From Streptomyces malachitofuscus (GTDB lineage: Bacteria; Actinomycetota; Actinomycetes; Streptomycetales; Streptomycetaceae): a stretch of DNA of 64,000 nucleotides. Positions 40,450 to 49,217 of this stretch are shown piece after piece (positions within the stretch are counted from its first letter, which is position 1; every line of letters starts with the position of its first letter). The stretch spans positions 62,001 through 126,000 of the forward strand of contig NZ_BMUF01000015.1 of NCBI RefSeq assembly GCF_014650055.1, read 5' to 3'. A model generated the notes under the pieces. The model saw only the letters and a program-made list of their open reading frames with translations. It was not told the DNA's origin and did no database searches. The translations under genes and the position numbers were made by a program.

Positions 40450-40766
40450 ATGATGCGCGCATGGGTTCTGCCGGTTGTGCTGGTGCTCAGCGGCTCGGCC
40501 GTCGCGGCCGGGCAGATCCTCAAGGGGAACCCCGGCGTGGCCGCAGCACTCCTGATCTTCCCGAGGTCCCTCGGTGCTCAGGAGGCACGACGCCGCAGCG
40601 CGGCCGACGGCCGGCCGGTCGTCTTCTGGCGGCCGGGGTGCAAGTACTGCATCCGGCTGCGCGTCCGGCTGGGCCGGTGTGCCCGCCAGTTGCACTGGGT
40701 CGACATCTGGCGCGACCCGGCAGGAGCGGCAGAGGTGAGGGCGGATGGGTACGCGGACAGCTCTGA
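40450..40766 (+). pseudogene. decayed membrane-anchored glutaredoxin (mycoredoxin-like) gene
   Basis: The frame from ATG 40450 encodes one membrane helix (AWVLPVVLVLSGSAVAAGQIL), then FPRSLGAQEARRRSAADGRPVVFWRPGCKYCIRLRVRLGR and LHWVDIWRDPAGAAEVR. The CxxC in GCKYC is the redox pair of a glutaredoxin. The family should continue with a cis-Pro TVP strand and end in WVxxQL. Instead the frame drifts, while GGWVRGQL and TGA appear in another frame right after. An internal deletion with frame change removed the cis-Pro region. A second membrane helix also looks shortened. Confidence 0.7.
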
Positions 40767-40788
40767 GCGCGCGGAGCGGCCGGCGCCC

Positions 40789-41361
40789 TCAGGGGCGCGG
40801 AAGGGACTCCGGAGCGAGGACGGTCCGACAGGCCGACCAGGCCGGTTGGCTCAGCAGGGGGCGGATGCGGGTGAACAGGGCGAGAAGGTCGGCTCCCCAG
40901 CGCTCACGGAAGGAGGGGTCGATGCGGGCGAGGTCGAGTTCGTTGGCGGCTGACAGCTCGGCGAAGTCCCGGCGCAGCTGGGGATCGGGGACGTGGGAGC
41001 GGGCGGTGAACCGGTCGCGGAAGGGGGCGTCGGCGTCCGTGAGCGCCGGGTAGGTGGCCTCCCGGTCGCACGAGGCGTAGAGGTACACGATCGCCTCGGC
41101 CTCCGCGCCGATGACCGCCGCGAGTTCGCCTCGGCGGTCCAAGGGCAGCGGGGCGGCGGGGAAGCCGTCGGTGCCGTAGAGCGCATGGCACAGGCCCGCG
41201 TGCTGGAGGGCGGGGCGGGCGCCCCATCCGGCGAGTTGGTTCCGGACGCGCCGGAGGTGCGCGACGAGGGTGCCGCCCGGGTGGGCGAGGTCCGCGGCAC
41301 CGAGCTCGCGCAGGAGCGCGACGGCGCGGTCGGCAACGGCATCTGCGGGGGAAGCGGGCAT
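40789..41361 (-). CDS. DUF6817-type (HD-like) protein
   Basis: A 190-aa soluble helical protein. AVALLRELGAADLAHPGGTLVAHLRRVRNQLAGWG, LQHAGLCHALYGTDGFPAAPL and AEAIVYLYASCDREATYPAL contain the His-rich pattern (HxxL, HAGLCHALYG) of the DUF6817 family, which resembles HD hydrolases. Catalysis is not proven. ATG 41361 follows GGAAGGA. It is divergent from the LysR regulator, with a 20-base palindrome between them, so it is a probable LysR target. Confidence 0.75.
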   Translation of the reverse strand: MPASPADAVADRAVALLRELGAADLAHPGGTLVAHLRRVRNQLAGWGARPALQHAGLCHALYGTDGFPAAPLPLDRRGELAAVIGAEAEAIVYLYASCDREATYPALTDADAPFRDRFTARSHVPDPQLRRDFAELSAANELDLARIDPSFRERWGADLLALFTRIRPLLSQPAWSACRTVLAPESLPRP

Positions 41362-41515
41362 GGGACGGGGTCCTTCCATCGCTCGGTCGGCACCCGTCCG
41401 TGCCCTCGCTCGGGGTCCGGACCCCGCGAAAGCGCCGGACGGGTTGCCGCCTGGGCCCTGCGCCGATCATCGCGGGACTCGGCAACCCCGGTCAATCCTG
41501 TGGATTTCTCTCAAC

Positions 41516-41535
41516 ACCCAAGCTATAGCTTGGGT
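41516..41535. promoter_or_regulatory. perfect 20-bp palindrome over the lysR promoter
   Basis: ACCCAAGCTATAGCTTGGGT is a perfect palindrome. It contains TAGCTT (41526-41531), a -10 box that ends six bases before the LysR GTG at 41538. A protein bound here would occlude the regulator's leaderless promoter and could act on the divergent gene at 41361. Confidence 0.75.
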
Positions 41536-41537
41536 TT

Positions 41538-42443
41538 GTGACTCTGGAGGATCTGCGCGTCTTCGTGGCCGTGTGCCGGGCGGGAAGCCTGAGCGCCGTC
41601 GCCCGGGAGCTGGACCGCACGCAGTCGGCGGTGAGCCAGCATGTGAAGCGGCTGGAGCGGGAGACCGGCGTGAGTCTCCTGGAGCGCCGGCCGCGCGGTG
41701 TCGTGCCCACCGAGGCTGGGCGTGTCCTGTGGGACGCCGCCGCCGACGGCATCGCCGGTCTGGACGTGGCCCTGCGGCGCCTGGGGGACCTCGTGCACGG
41801 CGACAGCGGCTCGGTGCGCGTCACCACGGGCGGAACGACCGTGCGGCACTTCATGTCCGAGGCCGTCGTCGCTTTCCGGCGGCGCTATCCGCAGGTGAAC
41901 CTGGAGTTCCAGACGGAGACCTCCAGCCGCAGCTGCTTCGACGCCCTCACCGCCGACAACCTGGACCTCGCCTGGGTCACCATCGGCGGCCCGGTGCGCG
42001 GGATCGAGCAGCGCCCCGTGATCGACCTGCCCTGGGTGCTGGCCGTCCGCGCCGACGATCAGCTCGCCGGGCGGACCCGTGTCGACGTGGCCGATCTCAC
42101 CGACATCCGCCTCATCCGGCTCCCGCACAACTCCACCTCGGGCATCCGCCTCGACTCCGCCTTCGCCGAACTGGGCGTCCGGACCAGGTCCGACACCAGC
42201 GTCGCCGACTGGGACACCGCCCTCCTGCTGGCGGAACTCGGCCTCGGCCACGCCGTCGTACCCGCCCTGCCCGGCTGGCGCGTACCCGGTGACCACGGGC
42301 CCCTCCGTCTCGTTCCCGTCCCCGGCCTGCCCCCGCTCCCCGTCGGCTGGGCCGTGCGCCGCTGGGACGCCCTCACCCCGCTCGCCCGGGTCTTCGCCGA
42401 GACCGTCGCGAGCAGTTGCACGGAGAAGGCCGCCGGCGCATGA
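41538..42443 (+). CDS. LysR family transcriptional regulator
   Basis: A 301-aa LTTR. The N-terminal winged helix has LEDLRVFVAVCRAGSLSAVARELDRTQSAVSQHVKRLERETGVSLLERRPRGVV; the effector domain follows from about 90 (VRVTTGGTTVRHFMSEAVVAFRRRYPQVNLEF). GTG 41538 is placed six bases after a TAGCTT box and is probably leaderless. Its stop overlaps the next gene's ATG (ATGA), so the two are coupled. The inducer is unknown; the coupled binding protein may be part of the sensing route. Confidence 0.92.
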   Translation: MTLEDLRVFVAVCRAGSLSAVARELDRTQSAVSQHVKRLERETGVSLLERRPRGVVPTEAGRVLWDAAADGIAGLDVALRRLGDLVHGDSGSVRVTTGGTTVRHFMSEAVVAFRRRYPQVNLEFQTETSSRSCFDALTADNLDLAWVTIGGPVRGIEQRPVIDLPWVLAVRADDQLAGRTRVDVADLTDIRLIRLPHNSTSGIRLDSAFAELGVRTRSDTSVADWDTALLLAELGLGHAVVPALPGWRVPGDHGPLRLVPVPGLPPLPVGWAVRRWDALTPLARVFAETVASSCTEKAAGA

Positions 42444-43630
42444 ACACACCGGCCACGTCGATGCCCTCCGGGCACGAGGATCGCATCGGTCTGGGAGAAG
42501 GGGACGCAACGGTGGGGAACGCAAGGTCATCCGTGCTGATCGGCGCGCTCGCGCCGCTGACCCGGCCCGGCTGGGCCGAGGCGGGCCGGCATCTGCTCGC
42601 CGGGCTCGAACTGGCCGTCCGCGACGTCAACGACGCCGGCGGAATCGGCGGACGGCCCCTGGAGCTGGTGGTCCGGGACACCGCGGCCGATCCGCAGCGG
42701 GCCGCGGCCGCCGTGGACGAACTCGACCGCATGGGCGTGGTCGCGCTGGCGGGCGAGTACCACAGCGTCGTCGCCCGTGCGGCCGCCGCCCGGGCCGACG
42801 CCCTCGGACTGCCGTTCCTCTGCTCGTCGGCGGTGCTCGACCGGCTCACCGAGCAGCCGACACCATGGGTCGCCCGCCTCGCGCCGCCGCAGTCCCACGG
42901 CTGGCGGATCTACGCGGACCACCTGCTCGCCGCCGGGCACCAGCGCATCGCCGTGGCGGCCGAACCGAGTGTCTACTGGGCGTCCGGGGCGGGCATCCTG
43001 CGCGACCGTCTCACCCCGCGCGGCGCCACGGTCACCGATCTCGACCTGCGCACGCTCGACCCCGCGACCGTGTGCGACGCAATCGTCGCCCATCGCGCGA
43101 GGGTGCTCCTCCTGCTGGCCGGCCACCCGGAGCCGGCCGTGTCGCTCGTCCGGGCCGTCCGCCGCGACCGGCGCCTCGCCGGGATCACGATCGGCGCTCC
43201 CGCCGGGCAGCCGGAGTTCACCGACTGGGCGACCGACCTGGGCTGCGACGGCGCCGCGGTCCCGTTCCTGCGCTATCTGCCCGGGCGCATGACCCCGCTC
43301 GGCGAACGGGTCGGGGCGGCCCTGCGCGAACGGCTGGCCGGGGCGCCCTCGTTCGTCGCCTTCGAGGGCTACGACACGGTGGCCGTCCTCGCCGAAGCGC
43401 TGCGTCCGCACGGCACGGACCGGGCACGCACCGCCGCGTCCTGGCCCCGGGTCGCGGTCGAGGGCACCCGCGGGCGGATCGGCTTCTCCCGCCTGCCCGG
43501 CATCGGGGTGTGGCAGTGGGACGGGGCGCCCGTCCAGGTCGCCGACCGGGATCCGGCGGACCCCGGCCGCTTCCGGGTGCTGCACAGCCGGTCGGTTCCG
43601 GAGAAGCGCCGGCGCCCGGACAGGCCCTAG
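42440..43630 (+). CDS. branched-chain amino-acid-type binding protein without signal peptide
   Basis: A 396-aa type I periplasmic-binding fold (Peripla_BP_6). SSVLIGALAPLTRPGWAEAGRHLLAGLELAVRDVNDAGGIGGRPLELVVRDTA is the classic LivJ-like opening, followed by VALAGEYHSVVARAAAARADALGLPFLCSSAV and FEGYDTVAVLAEAL. The N-terminus (residues 1-35) is hydrophilic and Gly/Asp-rich, with no signal peptide or lipobox, and no permease or ATPase genes follow. It is coupled to lysR by a four-base overlap. A cytoplasmic ligand sensor is therefore as likely as a transport protein. Confidence 0.8.
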   Translation: MNTPATSMPSGHEDRIGLGEGDATVGNARSSVLIGALAPLTRPGWAEAGRHLLAGLELAVRDVNDAGGIGGRPLELVVRDTAADPQRAAAAVDELDRMGVVALAGEYHSVVARAAAARADALGLPFLCSSAVLDRLTEQPTPWVARLAPPQSHGWRIYADHLLAAGHQRIAVAAEPSVYWASGAGILRDRLTPRGATVTDLDLRTLDPATVCDAIVAHRARVLLLLAGHPEPAVSLVRAVRRDRRLAGITIGAPAGQPEFTDWATDLGCDGAAVPFLRYLPGRMTPLGERVGAALRERLAGAPSFVAFEGYDTVAVLAEALRPHGTDRARTAASWPRVAVEGTRGRIGFSRLPGIGVWQWDGAPVQVADRDPADPGRFRVLHSRSVPEKRRRPDRP

Positions 43631-43686
43631 CGTGGGGGCAGTTGCACGGGACAGCACATGCCTGACGCCGAGGAACCGGAGGAATC

Positions 43687-44160
43687 ATGACGGACGCTCC
43701 GCCGCGCGGATTCGAGCAGAGACTGCGGGACACGCACGCCCGGCTGGAGAACGACGTCGACCTCTGGGTCGCCACGGCGGGCACCCCGGGCGGCGTCCAC
43801 CTGGTCCCGCTGTCCTTCCTCTGGGACGGGACCGCCCTCCTCGTCTCGACGCCGCGCGCCTCGGTCACCAGCCGCAACCTGCTGGCCGACCCCCGGGTAC
43901 GCGTCGGCCTCGGACCGACCCGTGACGTCGTCCTCGTCGACGGCACCGCCGAACCGGTGGACATCACCGAGCTCGGCGCCGACACGGGCGACGCGTTCGC
44001 GGCGAAGACGGGATTCGACCCGCGCAGGACCGACGAGCCGTACCAGTACTTCCGCATCCGGCCGCGCCGCGTCCAGGCCTGGCGGGAGGCGAACGAGCTG
44101 CGCGGCCGCACCCTGATGCGCGAGGGCCGGTGGCTGGACCCGGCCGGCGCGGGAGACTGA
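43687..44160 (+). CDS. pyridoxamine 5'-phosphate oxidase/F420-type flavin-binding protein
   Basis: A 157-aa split-barrel protein. LWVATAGTPGGVHLVPLSFLWDGTALLVSTPRASVTSRNLLADPRVRVGLG covers the cofactor-binding barrel, and YFRIRPRRVQAWREANELRGRTLMREGRWL the end. In actinobacteria such single barrels use FMN or F420 and reduce diverse compounds or bind without catalysis. GAGGAATC directly precedes ATG 43687. The DinB gene follows after four bases, so both are in one transcript. Confidence 0.85.
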   Translation: MTDAPPRGFEQRLRDTHARLENDVDLWVATAGTPGGVHLVPLSFLWDGTALLVSTPRASVTSRNLLADPRVRVGLGPTRDVVLVDGTAEPVDITELGADTGDAFAAKTGFDPRRTDEPYQYFRIRPRRVQAWREANELRGRTLMREGRWLDPAGAGD

Positions 44161-44164
44161 CCCC

Positions 44165-44761
44165 ATGACCGTGTCCGGCACCGCCAAGTCCGACCTCCAC
44201 CGCTACCTCCAGGAGGCCCGCGACGCCCTGCTGTGGAAACTCGAGGGCCTCTCCGAGTACGACATCCGCCGCCCGATGACCCCGACCGGCACCAACCTCC
44301 TGGGCCTGGTGAAGCACGTGGCCGGTATAGAACTCGGCTACCTCGGCGACACCTTCGGCCGCCCGTCCGGCGAGCCGCTGCCCTGGCTCGCGGACGCCGC
44401 GGAGACCAACGGGGACATGTGGGCCACCGCGGAGGAGTCACGCGCGTTCGTCGTGGACCTCTACCGCCGGGCGTGGGCACACGCGGACGCCACGCTCGAC
44501 GCCCTGCCCCTGGACACGCCCGGCAGGGTGCCCTGGTGGCCGGAGGACCGGAACGAACTGACCCTGCACCACGCCGTGGTCCGCGTCGTCGCCGACACCC
44601 AACGCCACGCGGGGCACGCCGACATCCTCCGGGAGCTGCTGGACGGCGGGGCGGGCGAGGGCCGGGACGCGAGCAGTCTGCCGTCCACCGATCCGGCCTG
44701 GTGGGAGGCGTACCGCGACCGGCTCGAGCGGGTGGCCCGGGAGGCCGGACGGCGGGAGTGA
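44165..44761 (+). CDS. DinB (DUF664) family protein
   Basis: A 198-aa four-helix DinB protein. DLHRYLQEARDALLWKLEGLSEYDIRRPMTPTGTNLLGLVKHVAGIELGYLGDTF opens with the conserved His in LVKHVAGIE. A second metal-ligand group is LHHAVVRVVADTQRHAGHADILRELLDG. The three histidines fit the metal site of DinB/mycothiol-dependent enzymes, and family members use mycothiol as S-transferases; direct evidence is lacking. It begins four bases after the previous stop and converges with the ABC permease gene. Confidence 0.87.
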   Translation: MTVSGTAKSDLHRYLQEARDALLWKLEGLSEYDIRRPMTPTGTNLLGLVKHVAGIELGYLGDTFGRPSGEPLPWLADAAETNGDMWATAEESRAFVVDLYRRAWAHADATLDALPLDTPGRVPWWPEDRNELTLHHAVVRVVADTQRHAGHADILRELLDGGAGEGRDASSLPSTDPAWWEAYRDRLERVAREAGRRE

Positions 44762-44779
44762 CCGCCGTCGGCCCCCGGA

Positions 44780-45616
44780 TCATCCCTTGACCGCCCCCGA
44801 CGTGAGCCCCTGGACGATGTGGCGGCTGGCGAAGGCGAAGAGGATCATGGTGGGGAGGATGGTGAGGACGGCAGCGGCGGACATCGAGCCCCAGTCGATG
44901 TTGAAGCTGGAGATGAAGCCGTTGAGGGCCGTCGGCACGGTCTTGTTGCCGTCGCTGTTCATCAGCGTCACCGACAGGAACAGCTCGTTCCAGCAGTTGA
45001 CGAAGTTGAAGATGAACGCGGCCACGATCCCGGGGCGCATCACCGGCAGCAGGACCCGGATCAGCGCCCCGAGCCGGGACAGGCCGTCGATCATGGCGGC
45101 CTCCTCCAGGGCGTCCGGGATGTTGGCGAAGAAGCCGCGCAGCATCACCGTGCAGAAGGGGATGCACACGGCGATGTAGACGAGGATCAGCCCGAGCCGG
45201 TTGTCGACCAGACGGAGGTCGGTCATCAGCAGGTACAGCGGGCCCAGCGCGATGAAGGACGGGATCATCTGCGTGACCAGCGCCGCCATCAGCAGCGCGG
45301 ACTTCGTGCGGAACTCGAACCGCGCCAGGACGTACGCCGACAGCGTCGAGATCGCCGTGGCGACCACACCCGCGACGGTCGCCACCACCAGGCTGTTGAC
45401 CAGGTACGTCCCGAAGTCTGCGGTGCCGAACAGGCCCTGGTAGTTCTCCAGCGAGAACCGCTCGGGCCAGTAGGCGATGGGGAAGGCGAAGATGTCACCG
45501 GGCGCCTTGAGCGAGGTGACGGTGATCCAGTAGAGGGGGAAGAGGGAGAAGACCAGCCACAGGCCCAGGAACGTGAACTTGGTGGCCCGGCCGGCCGTCG
45601 TTTCCTTGCCGATCAC
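44780..45616 (-). CDS. sugar ABC transporter permease, MalG type
   Basis: A 278-aa inner-membrane permease with six helices. FTFLGLWLVFSLFPLYWITVTSLKAPGDIF opens it; the ATPase-contacting EAA loop is DALEEAAMIDGLSRLGALIRVLLPVMRPGI. The end is typical (SRHIVQGLTSGAVKG). GTG 45616 overlaps the preceding permease stop by four bases (GTGA) and has GAGG ten bases upstream. With the upstream permease and binding protein it forms a CUT1-family sugar importer. No ATPase follows; MsiK is the likely energiser. Confidence 0.93.
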   Translation of the reverse strand: MIGKETTAGRATKFTFLGLWLVFSLFPLYWITVTSLKAPGDIFAFPIAYWPERFSLENYQGLFGTADFGTYLVNSLVVATVAGVVATAISTLSAYVLARFEFRTKSALLMAALVTQMIPSFIALGPLYLLMTDLRLVDNRLGLILVYIAVCIPFCTVMLRGFFANIPDALEEAAMIDGLSRLGALIRVLLPVMRPGIVAAFIFNFVNCWNELFLSVTLMNSDGNKTVPTALNGFISSFNIDWGSMSAAAVLTILPTMILFAFASRHIVQGLTSGAVKG

Positions 45617-46611
45617 GCCCGTGCACCTCGCTTTCGGGAGCCCCGTGTCATGCCCGTCCGCTCCCGCGTCGCAAGCAGGAAGAACACCGCGAAGACCAGC
45701 AGGATGGCGACGACCAGGAGGCCGAGGGCGGACGCCTTGCCGTAGTCGCCCTGCTGCGTGATCTTGATCATCCAGGTGGTCACGATGTGCGTCTCGTTGT
45801 TCGGACCGCCGCCGGTCATGCCGAAGATCAGGTCGGGGAAGTTGAAGATCCAGATGACGCGCAGCAGCACCGTCAGCGCCAGCGTCGTACGGATGTAGGG
45901 GATGGTGATCCGGAAGAGAGTCCGTGTCCGGCTCGCGCCGTCCAGCGCCGCCGCCTCGTACAGCTCGTCGGGGATGGACTGGAGCGCGGCCAGGATCATG
46001 ATCGCGAAGAAGGTGACGCCGTACCAGACGTTGGCGATCAGCACGGCGATCATCGCGGTCTGCGGGTCGGCCAGCCAGGCGATCGGCTCGTCGATGATCC
46101 CCGCCTTCTGCAGCAGGTCGTTGACGACGCCGAACTCGCTGTTGAACAGCCAGCGGAACAGGATGCCGATGAGGAACCCGGAGATCGCCCAGGGGAAGAA
46201 GATCAGCGCCTGGTAGAGCCCCCGGAAGCGGAACCGCCGGCGCAGCCAGAGCGCGATGGCGAACCCGATCACCAGCTGCGGCACGATCGAACCGACCACC
46301 CACAGCAGGGTGTTGTCCAGCACCGTGCCCCAGGCCGGGTCGGTGAAGACGTCACGGAAGTTCTTCAGGCCCACCCAGGAGGTGTCGGTGAGGTCGGTCA
46401 GGTTCCAGTTGCGGAACGCCATCTGGCTGCCGGCGATCATCGGGTAGTACGTGAAGACCGCCACGAAGACCGCGGCCGGCGCCATGAAGGCCGCGATGAC
46501 CAGACCGCGCCGTGTGGTGAACTCCCGCCGCCGCCCTGTCCTCACGGGCGGGGCGCCCCCCTTCCGCGCGGGGGGCGCCTTGCGTACGTCGCGCGTGGAC
46601 GTGGTGGACAT
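45613..46611 (-). CDS. sugar ABC transporter permease, MalF type
   Basis: A 332-aa permease with a basic cytoplasmic leader (TRDVRKAPPARKGGAPPVRTGRRREFTTRRG) and six helices from LVIAAFMAPAAVFVAVFTYYPMIAG. The EAA loop is DELYEAAALDGASRTRTLFRITIPYIRTTLAL; the substrate-facing loop includes MTGGGPNNETHIVTTWMI. ATG 46611 lies two bases after the binding-protein stop codon. It forms the heterodimer with the following permease. Confidence 0.93.
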   Translation of the reverse strand: MSTTSTRDVRKAPPARKGGAPPVRTGRRREFTTRRGLVIAAFMAPAAVFVAVFTYYPMIAGSQMAFRNWNLTDLTDTSWVGLKNFRDVFTDPAWGTVLDNTLLWVVGSIVPQLVIGFAIALWLRRRFRFRGLYQALIFFPWAISGFLIGILFRWLFNSEFGVVNDLLQKAGIIDEPIAWLADPQTAMIAVLIANVWYGVTFFAIMILAALQSIPDELYEAAALDGASRTRTLFRITIPYIRTTLALTVLLRVIWIFNFPDLIFGMTGGGPNNETHIVTTWMIKITQQGDYGKASALGLLVVAILLVFAVFFLLATRERTGMTRGSRKRGARA

Positions 46612-46613
46612 CG

Positions 46614-47909
46614 CTACTTCTTCCACTTCTCGGTCCAGTACGCGTCCCAGCCCGCGAGCAGCTCCTTCGGCGTCAGCTTGCCGAGGATCATCTTCTGCAC
46701 GTCGGTGTCGGCGCGCTGCTGCCACTCGGCCCACCAGGCGACACCGCGCGGCTGGGTGACGACGAGGTACTTGTCCGGGTTCTCCGTCATGGTGACGTAG
46801 CTGGCCCAGGGGCCCGTCCGGTAGAACTCGTCCTGTGCCGCCGACTTCAGGATCGGGACCAGGCTGTTCTTCTTGGTGAACGCCGTCGACGCCTCGCCCT
46901 GCGACAGGAACTCGACGAGCTTGACCGCCTCCGCCTTGTGCTTGCTGCCCTCGGCCACGCCCCAGCCGGCGGTGGCCAGCGGCTGCACGGTCTTTCCGCT
47001 GGGCCCCGCCACCAGCGGGGCGGTGCTCCACTGGTCCTGCTTGATCGACTTGGACTCCGAGACGGTGGCGATGACCTCGGGGTCCTGGAGCAGGAACGCG
47101 GTCGAGCCGTTGGAGAAGCCCTCGACCATCTCCGGGTAGCCCCACGCCACGGACGATTCCGGCGACGCCTCCTCGAACAGCTTCAGATAGGTCTCCATCG
47201 CGTCGAGCGCCTCGGGCGCGGAGAAGATCGTGCTGCCGTCCTTCAGCAGGTAGCCGTTGGCCGGGTCGATGTCGTCGGCGACGTACGCCTCGATCGCGGC
47301 GGTGGCGTTGCTGTGCGCGTTGGCGCCGCCCCGGAAGGCGTAGCCGTACCGCCGCTCCGACGGCTTGTGGATCTCGGAGGCCTGCTCCAGGAGCTCCGCC
47401 CAGGTGGCCGGCGGCTTGTCGAAGCCGGCCTCCTCGATGAGGTCGGTGCGGTGGAAGAGGCTCAGCCCGTAGAAGCCGTAGGGGACGAAGTACGTCCTGC
47501 CCTTGCCGTCCTCGGACGCCTCGACGGCGTTGTCCGTCAGGGCCTCCCAGCCCTTCCAGTCGGCGAGGTCCTTCTTCATGTCGTACAGCCAGCCGTTGTT
47601 CGACCACGGCCCCACCGTGATGTCCCGCACCTCCAGGACGTCCACGCCGCTGCCGGACTGGAGCATCTGCTGGATCTTCTGGTCGGCCTGCTCGGTGGGC
47701 GGGGAGACCAGGTTGACCTCGGTCTTCGGGTTCTGCTCCTCGAAGTCGGCTATCAGCTCCTTCAGCAGATCGGTGCGGGCGGGGTTGGTCAGGCTCTCGA
47801 CCATGTTGAGGGTGACCGTCCCGCTCTCACCGGGGCTCATGGTGGAACAGCCGGTCAGGACCATCGCGGCGGCGGTGCCGAGCGCGAGAGCTGCCGTCCT
47901 TCTTCTCAT
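46614..47909 (-). CDS. extracellular sugar-binding lipoprotein of an ABC importer
   Basis: A 431-aa substrate-binding protein. The lipobox is LTGC (Cys21) after MRRRTAALALGTAAAMV. The SBP_bac_1 body has LLKELIADFEEQNPKTEVNLV, VDVLEVRDITVGPWSNNGWLYD and VPYGFYGLSLFHRTDLIEEAGFDKPPATWAELLEQA, and ends DAYWTEKWKK. The sugar cannot be read from sequence. It is preceded by the class-V PLP gene (45 bases), so enzyme and transporter share an operon. The divergent FadR-type regulator at 49431 probably controls it. Confidence 0.93.
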   Translation of the reverse strand: MRRRTAALALGTAAAMVLTGCSTMSPGESGTVTLNMVESLTNPARTDLLKELIADFEEQNPKTEVNLVSPPTEQADQKIQQMLQSGSGVDVLEVRDITVGPWSNNGWLYDMKKDLADWKGWEALTDNAVEASEDGKGRTYFVPYGFYGLSLFHRTDLIEEAGFDKPPATWAELLEQASEIHKPSERRYGYAFRGGANAHSNATAAIEAYVADDIDPANGYLLKDGSTIFSAPEALDAMETYLKLFEEASPESSVAWGYPEMVEGFSNGSTAFLLQDPEVIATVSESKSIKQDQWSTAPLVAGPSGKTVQPLATAGWGVAEGSKHKAEAVKLVEFLSQGEASTAFTKKNSLVPILKSAAQDEFYRTGPWASYVTMTENPDKYLVVTQPRGVAWWAEWQQRADTDVQKMILGKLTPKELLAGWDAYWTEKWKK

Positions 47910-47954
47910 CGTGGCGACCTCTTCCTTGGGTGGAGGGGATACGGCGGCGTGGCC

Positions 47955-49199
47955 TCAGGGGGTGCGGTGCTGCTGGGCGCGCGCCGCGCGGGCCCACTCA
48001 CCGAGCACGGGAACGCACCGCTCGGCGAAGTACTCGTAGTCCTCGGCGGTGTTGTAGACATGGGCGGAGAGCCGCCAGTAGCCGACGCCGCCGAAGGCGG
48101 TGAACGCCGCCTCGACGCCCAGTTCCGCGGCGGCCCGGTCGCGCAGGGCGTCGGCGGTGACCCGGCTGTCGGCGAGGCCCTCGGGCAGCCGCACCAGCCG
48201 CATGCCGGGCACGGGCATGCCCACGTCGACGCGGGCGTCCATGCCGGTCAGCGCGGCGAACGCGGCGCCCACGACCCGCTCGGCGTATCCGGCCAGCTCG
48301 TCCATGTAGCGGCGGGCGGCGGGCCAGCCCCAGGTCGCCCCGATGAAGTCGAGGGCCGTCGGCGCGGCGAGGTAGTGGGTGGCGTCGACGGTGCCCTGCT
48401 GGTCGAAGCGGTCGGGGTAGGGGTCGGCGGCGCCCCAGGAGTCGATCAGCGGATACAGCCCGTCACGCAGCGGACCGCGCGCCACCAGGGCCGCCGTGCC
48501 GCGCGGCGCGCAGGCCCACTTGTGCAGGTTCCCCGCCCAGAAGTCGCAGGTGAGGTCGGCGAGCGGGGTGTCGATCAGGCCGGGCGCGTGGGCGCCGTCC
48601 ACGAGCAGCGGGACACCGCGCCGCCGCGCCTCCGCGCCGATCCGCTCCACCGGAAGCCGGCGGGCGGTCGCCGAGGTGATCTGGTCGATGACGAGGAGGT
48701 CGGTGCCCTCCCCCACCTCGGCCATCACCGCCTCGTACGCCCGCTCCTCGTCCGCGTCCAGCGGCACCCGGGCGGTGCGCACCCGGCCGCCCCAGCGGCG
48801 GGCCAGCCGCTCGGCGCCCATCGTCACGGCGCCGTAGCCATGGTCGGTGACGACGATCTCCCCGCCGCGCCGCCGCTCCAGATTGGCGTACACGACGCTC
48901 ATGCCGGCGCTCGCGTTCGGCACCAGGGCGAGGTCGCCGGGGTCCGCGCCGAGGAAGCCCGCGAGGCCGACCCGGGTGGCCGCGAGCCGCCGCGGCAGCT
49001 CGGGGAACCACACCACCGGCGCGCCCTCCATCTCCGTGCGCAGCTCGTTCTGCCGCTCCTGGGCGGCCAGCGGCACCGCGCCGAAGGAGCCGTGGTTGAG
49101 ATGGCGCAGGGCCGGATCCAGCGACCACGCCCGCGCCGCCGGCCGGCCGTCGGCCAGCAGCAGGGGGCGGGGTGCGGTGGTGACCTCGGTGTCGCTCAC
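47955..49199 (-). CDS. class V PLP-dependent enzyme (isopenicillin N epimerase-like)
   Basis: A 414-aa fold-type I PLP enzyme. HLNHGSFGAVPLAAQERQNELRTEMEGAPVVWF is the typical CefD-like start, LVIDQITSATARRLPVERI and VPLLVDGAHAPGLIDTPLADL the PLP Asp-His region, and FWAGNLHKWACAPRGTAALVA the Schiff-base Lys. The family includes epimerases, desulfurases and lyases, so the reaction is unknown. GTG 49199 is preferred (GGGAG just upstream); ATG 49223 overlaps one of the ACATCAGA direct repeats and would add eight residues. It heads the operon with the sugar importer. Confidence 0.87.
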   Translation of the reverse strand: MSDTEVTTAPRPLLLADGRPAARAWSLDPALRHLNHGSFGAVPLAAQERQNELRTEMEGAPVVWFPELPRRLAATRVGLAGFLGADPGDLALVPNASAGMSVVYANLERRRGGEIVVTDHGYGAVTMGAERLARRWGGRVRTARVPLDADEERAYEAVMAEVGEGTDLLVIDQITSATARRLPVERIGAEARRRGVPLLVDGAHAPGLIDTPLADLTCDFWAGNLHKWACAPRGTAALVARGPLRDGLYPLIDSWGAADPYPDRFDQQGTVDATHYLAAPTALDFIGATWGWPAARRYMDELAGYAERVVGAAFAALTGMDARVDVGMPVPGMRLVRLPEGLADSRVTADALRDRAAAELGVEAAFTAFGGVGYWRLSAHVYNTAEDYEYFAERCVPVLGEWARAARAQQHRTP

Positions 49200-49217
49200 A
49201 TGACTCCCATCCGCGAG

